DNA from: Streptomyces sp. NBC_00654
Lineage (GTDB): Bacteria > Actinomycetota > Actinomycetes > Streptomycetales > Streptomycetaceae
Length of the DNA: 64,000 nucleotides
Reading direction: 5' to 3'
Assembly (NCBI RefSeq): GCF_026341775.1
Contig: NZ_JAPEOB010000001.1
Coordinates: forward strand, 1,054,001-1,118,000
Shown: positions 60,976 to 64,000 of the stretch, piece after piece
Position numbering within the stretch: position 1 is the stretch's first letter
How the letters are laid out: every line of letters begins with the position of its first letter
Program-made: the position numbers and the translations under genes
Notes under the pieces: generated by a model
What the model saw: only the letters and a program-made list of their open reading frames with translations
The model's database searches: none
What the model was told of the DNA's origin: nothing

Positions 60976-61119
60976 CCGTGTCCCGCCGCCGGGGTAGCCG
61001 TACTCCATGATCCTGCCTCGGCCTGTCCGCCCTCTTCCCGGCGGGCAGGCCGGGGCAGGCGGGTGGGACGCCGCGCAGGGGAACCGTCCGCCCCTGGTGA
61101 TCTCGCGGCGTGACGCCGC

Positions 61120-61150
61120 TTGACCTTGTCACAGTGACAAGGCCTTCACT
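61120..61150 (+). promoter_or_regulatory. MerR-type promoter with 19-bp spacer and dyad
   Basis: -35 TTGACC (61120-61125), a 19-base spacer, and a -10-like TTCACT (61145-61150). The spacer is filled by CCTTGTCAC-A-GTGACAAGG (61124-61142), perfect 9-bp arms. The long spacer and central dyad are the hallmark of promoters activated by MerR proteins (established). The first gene of the HEAT/MerR-HEAT operon starts 22 bases downstream. Confidence 0.75.
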
Positions 61151-61171
61151 GTGGCCGAGGAGGTGATCCCG

Positions 61172-61840
61172 ATGATCACGCCGAAACAGGAAACGGACGC
61201 CGTGCGAGCTCTCCAGGGGCTGGAGCACGGCAGCTCGTCAGTGCGGCTGCAGACAGCGCTGGCGGTCGGCACGAACCCCGACGCGCGGTTCATCGACAGG
61301 CTCATCGAGCGGTGCGCGATCGAGCCCGAGTTCTACGTTCGTGAAATGCTGACGTGGGCGCTCACCCGCCACTCCGCGTCACTTACGGTTCCGGAGCTGC
61401 TCGGTGAAGTCCGCTCGGAGCATGCGCAGGCTCGAAGCCAGGCGTTGCACACGCTGTCCAAGATCGGGGATCGGCAGGCGTGGCCGGCGATCACGCGGGC
61501 GCTGCTGACCGACGCCGACGACGAGGTGGCGCGAAGCGCCTGGCGAGCAGCGGTCGCGCTCGTGCCCGAGGGCGAGGAGTCCGAGTTGGCGGCGGTGCTG
61601 TCGACGCAGCTCGGGCGGGGCGAACGTGAGACGCAGCTGAGTCTCAGCAGGGCGTTGATCGCGCTCGGTGAGGTGGTTCTGCCCCCTCTTCGCGCTGCGA
61701 TGACGCATCTCGAACCTCGCGTGCGGCAGCATGCGATCGCCACGGAACGGCTGTTCCGCGACCCGGATGCCGGATTCGAGTTCGCGATCGAGGAGGCGAA
61801 GCGCATCGTGGCCCTCGGCAGGACCGGCCAGGAGGAGTGA
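61172..61840 (+). CDS. HEAT-repeat protein
   Basis: 222 aa from ATG 61172, with GAGGAGGTG just before; a GTG at 61151 is in frame but too close to the promoter. The sequence is of paired helices (VRLQTALAVGTNPDARFIDR, EMLTWALTRHSASLTVPELL, ARSQALHTLSKIGDRQAWPA, VARSAWRAAVALVPEGEESE, VRQHAIATERLFRDPDAGFE). HEAT proteins bind proteins or DNA. It is six bases before the MerR-HEAT gene. Confidence 0.8.
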   Translation: MITPKQETDAVRALQGLEHGSSSVRLQTALAVGTNPDARFIDRLIERCAIEPEFYVREMLTWALTRHSASLTVPELLGEVRSEHAQARSQALHTLSKIGDRQAWPAITRALLTDADDEVARSAWRAAVALVPEGEESELAAVLSTQLGRGERETQLSLSRALIALGEVVLPPLRAAMTHLEPRVRQHAIATERLFRDPDAGFEFAIEEAKRIVALGRTGQEE

Positions 61841-61846
61841 CAGGCA

Positions 61847-62845
61847 GTGTTGATCGGCGAAGTGGCACGGCGCTCCGGGGTCAGCGCCCGCATGCTCAGG
61901 CATTACGAGTCACTCGGACTGGTGCGGCCGACGGGACGTACCGGGGCCGGCTATCGGGAGTACTCCGGCGAGGACATCCGGCGGATCTTCCACATCGAGA
62001 GCCTGCGGTCATTGGGGCTGTCGCTGCGTGAAGTCGGGCGCGCGCTGGATGATCCCGGCTTCTCGCTCTCGGAGCTCGTCGATGACCTCATCCGCCGGAC
62101 GCGAGAACGCATCGAGGTGGAGACGGAGCTGCTCACGCGGCTCCGTCGGATCGGGGCCGCGGAACCCGCCGGCTGGGAGGACGTGCTCCAGAGCGTCGCA
62201 CTCCTCCAGGCGCTGGGGTCGAAGAGCGCCGGGACGCGCCAGCGCGCGGCCCTGTCCGCGATCGAGGAAGTTCCGGTTCCGGTGGAAGCACTGGCCGAGG
62301 CGGCGCTGAGCGAGTCGGACCCGAACGTCGCCGGGGCCCTTCGCTGGGCCTTGGCGCGCTCGGGCGGTGGCGGATGCGTGCTGCTGGCAGAGGGGCTCGG
62401 CTCGCCGGTGGCCGAGGTACGGAAACGTGCTGTCCAGTCCCTCGCCGAGATTCCGAGCGGTGAGGCGACCGCAGTGCTGCAGGACGCCCTCACCAACCCC
62501 GACCTCGTGGTCCGCAGGTACGCGGCTCTGGCGCTCGGGGCACGGGGAGTGGCCGACGCGGTCCCGACGCTCATGGACATGGTCGTCGAGGAGACGCATG
62601 ACGTCGATGCGGCCGATGCGCTGAGCGCGCTGGCGATCCGTCCCGCCTTGGCGGAACGGATCGCCACGGGGCTCGTCGATCGCCTCGCCCACGGCACCGC
62701 CGAATCGCCCGCACGTCTACGGCTGGCACAGGCGCTCGCGGATATCCCCGGGACCACAGCGTCACGTGCCCTCGCGGATCTGTCCCATGACGAGGACCGT
62801 GCTGTCGCACTTACCGCGGCGTACGTTCTCGGGATGCGCGGGTAG
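61847..62845 (+). CDS. MerR regulator fused to HEAT repeats
   Basis: 332 aa from GTG 61847. Residues 1-70 are the MerR winged helix (IGEVARRSGVSARMLRHYES, GYREYSGEDIRRIFHIESLR), followed by a coiled coil (~75-110). Residues ~115-330 are HEAT repeats (TRQRAALSAIEEVPVPVEAL, VRKRAVQSLAEIPSGEATAV, VRRYAALALGARGVADAVPT). So the usual ligand domain is replaced by a HEAT solenoid, the same fold as the neighbouring gene. It probably activates the promoter upstream of the operon (inference). Confidence 0.88.
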   Translation: MLIGEVARRSGVSARMLRHYESLGLVRPTGRTGAGYREYSGEDIRRIFHIESLRSLGLSLREVGRALDDPGFSLSELVDDLIRRTRERIEVETELLTRLRRIGAAEPAGWEDVLQSVALLQALGSKSAGTRQRAALSAIEEVPVPVEALAEAALSESDPNVAGALRWALARSGGGGCVLLAEGLGSPVAEVRKRAVQSLAEIPSGEATAVLQDALTNPDLVVRRYAALALGARGVADAVPTLMDMVVEETHDVDAADALSALAIRPALAERIATGLVDRLAHGTAESPARLRLAQALADIPGTTASRALADLSHDEDRAVALTAAYVLGMRG

Positions 62846-62957
62846 GGCTTGCCCGGCGGATCATGTGACTGCCGGACCATTGGCTCGTCGCAGGGTGATC
62901 AACGGGATCAGGGTGAGCATGGTGAAGGCTGACCACCCCGCCACGAGGTACCGCTGG

Positions 62958-63509
62958 TCACCTCGGCGGGTCCTCGCCCGTGAGCCCGTCGACGGATTCA
63001 CGGATGAGGTCGGCGTGACCGGCGTGACGGGCGTACTCCTCGATGAGGTCAAGGAGAATACGGCGGAGGTTGGGACGTTCGCCGCTACGGGTGGTGCAGG
63101 CGCCGAGTTGGTCCAGCCCGCAAGTGCTGAGCGCCTCGTCAACGATGACACGGGAGCGGGCGACTGACTCCTGCCAGAGAGTGCGGAGTTGCTCGGGGGT
63201 GTCCTCCGCAGCGGAGCGGTAGTCCCAGTCGGGAGTGCTGTCCCAGTCGACGGTGTCCCAGGGAGCACCGACGGGGGAGCCGAGCCACAGCCGGGCGAAG
63301 TGACTGTCCTCCACGTGCGCCAGGTGCTTGAGGAGGCCGCCCAGAGTGATGGTGGACGTGCCGAGTGTGGCGCGAAGGCCGGAGGCGTCCAGGCCGGAGC
63401 ACTTCCAAGCGAGGGTGGCCCGCTGCCGTTCGAGGGCGCCGAGGACGGCTGCTGCCTCGGTGCCGGCGAGTGGAGGTTCCGGCCATGCCTCGGTTTTGCT
63501 CTCAGTCAT
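62958..63509 (-). CDS. DinB family protein (DUF664)
   Basis: 183 aa from ATG 63509. Four-helix DinB fold, with metal-type histidines in LLKHLAHVEDSHFARLW and YARHAGHADLIRE. Such proteins use thiol cofactors (mycothiol or bacillithiol) for transfer reactions; the substrate is unknown. Confidence 0.9.
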   Translation of the reverse strand: MTESKTEAWPEPPLAGTEAAAVLGALERQRATLAWKCSGLDASGLRATLGTSTITLGGLLKHLAHVEDSHFARLWLGSPVGAPWDTVDWDSTPDWDYRSAAEDTPEQLRTLWQESVARSRVIVDEALSTCGLDQLGACTTRSGERPNLRRILLDLIEEYARHAGHADLIRESVDGLTGEDPPR

Positions 63510-63723
63510 GGCCGCAGACCTTAGCGAACGGAGCTGACAGCGCAGCCGACGGGTGAGCTGCGACGAACCGGTCACTCGAACCACAGGATCCGCCGGACAG
63601 GCTCTCACCGTGCACGAGCTCGTCAGGCCGTGTATCGAACGGGCTGGTCGCCGGCGCGACACCTTCGGCGGACGACTCAAAATCGCGTGCGGGCTTCGCC
63701 CGGTCATGCTGGGATCAATCGCT

Positions 63724-64000
63724 ATGAACGATCATTTCCTCAATGAAGCCGACTTGATGGACAGGATGGAACGGAACCTGGCGGAGCATGCCTGTCATCT
63801 GCATCGGAGTATGACCGGTGCGGCCGTCACGGAGACTGATGACCTTCTGGTCGCCGACAGCGGCCTGGACGACGACACTTTCAACATCGTTGCCGCGGCC
63901 CGCTTCACCGACGCCACCGCCCCGGCACGCATCACCGGGACCGCCCGGACCCTGGCCGGCACCGGCCGCCGTTTCTCCTGGTGGGTGGGGCCCGCCTCGA
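63724..64000 (+). CDS. GNAT acetyltransferase, N-terminal part (cut by window edge)
   Basis: 92 codons from ATG 63724 run off the window without a stop. LLVADSGLDDDTFNIVAAAR, ARITGTARTL and GRRFSWWVGPAS match the N-terminal half of a two-part GNAT family common in Streptomyces. The acetyl-CoA site is not in view. Confidence 0.8.
   Translation, partial: MNDHFLNEADLMDRMERNLAEHACHLHRSMTGAAVTETDDLLVADSGLDDDTFNIVAAARFTDATAPARITGTARTLAGTGRRFSWWVGPAS

Overview
The window is chromosomal DNA of a Streptomyces-like actinomycete. GC content is very high, many genes start with GTG or TTG, and translationally coupled overlaps (ATGA, GTGA) are common. Family markers include an SsgA-like sporulation protein, XRE regulators paired with DUF397 proteins, a SepX/GlpR-type divisome protein, a tricorn protease and small ATP-binding (anti-sigma-like) regulators. 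The species cannot be named from the sequence alone.

Layout. (1) 1-6679: an anaerobic-metabolism block holding the end of a pyruvate formate-lyase gene, its radical-SAM activase, and a probable membrane molybdoenzyme complex (cytochrome-b-like subunit, molybdopterin catalytic subunit, four-cluster ferredoxin, Rieske protein, small membrane protein). (2) 6719-22371: a conserved actinobacterial core. It runs mscL, a SAF-domain protein, mtnP, a heat-shock type FmdB/Ruc-like protein with a CIRCE operator, an MFS exporter, a K+/H+ antiporter, a penicillin-acylase-family enzyme, 5-formyl-THF cyclo-ligase, then galU - moeA/glp - moaC - mogA - rimJ-like - sepX/glpR. As I recall it, the same order in outline occurs around mscL-galU-moeA1-rimJ in mycobacteria. 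(3) 22458-28880: tRNA-Ala(CGC) followed by a degraded mobile region. This has a frameshifted integrase-like gene coupled to a nonsense-interrupted transposase, an IS5-family remnant, and an AT-rich two-gene island (EACC1 plus a caspase/pentapeptide-repeat protein) bracketed by imperfect inverted repeats of about 75 bp. (4) 28879-31345: a three-gene WXG100-type/lipoprotein operon. (5) 31415-38710: secreted lectin, serine hydrolase, PP2C phosphatase, methyltransferase, hydrolase, GNAT, exonuclease III and a MerR regulator. (6) 38847-42213: a Baeyer-Villiger monooxygenase, hydrolase and SDR operon. (7) 42311-51105: a small stress-type protein, DUF397/XRE, an ATP-binding protein, tricorn protease, and a TetR with an MMPL transporter. 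(8) 51283-54477: an SsgA-like protein and a Nur-box-preceded nickel/cobalt ECF transporter (MN-Q-O). (9) 54521-64000: serine hydrolase, SDR, an internally deleted hydroxymethylbilane synthase, MepB, a second EACC1, an XRE/DUF397 pair, a small ATP-binding operon, a HEAT/MerR-HEAT operon behind a MerR-type promoter, DinB, and a truncated GNAT at the edge.

The most unusual element is the EACC1-caspase-pentapeptide island. It has low GC, in-frame TTA codons in both genes, sits in IS debris next to a tRNA, and has the composition expected of a biological-conflict (immunity or regulated cell-death) module. Other points of interest are the CIRCE operator over the Ruc-like gene, the MerR-HEAT operon with a 19-bp-spaced promoter, and the HemC-like protein that lacks the central part of the enzyme.
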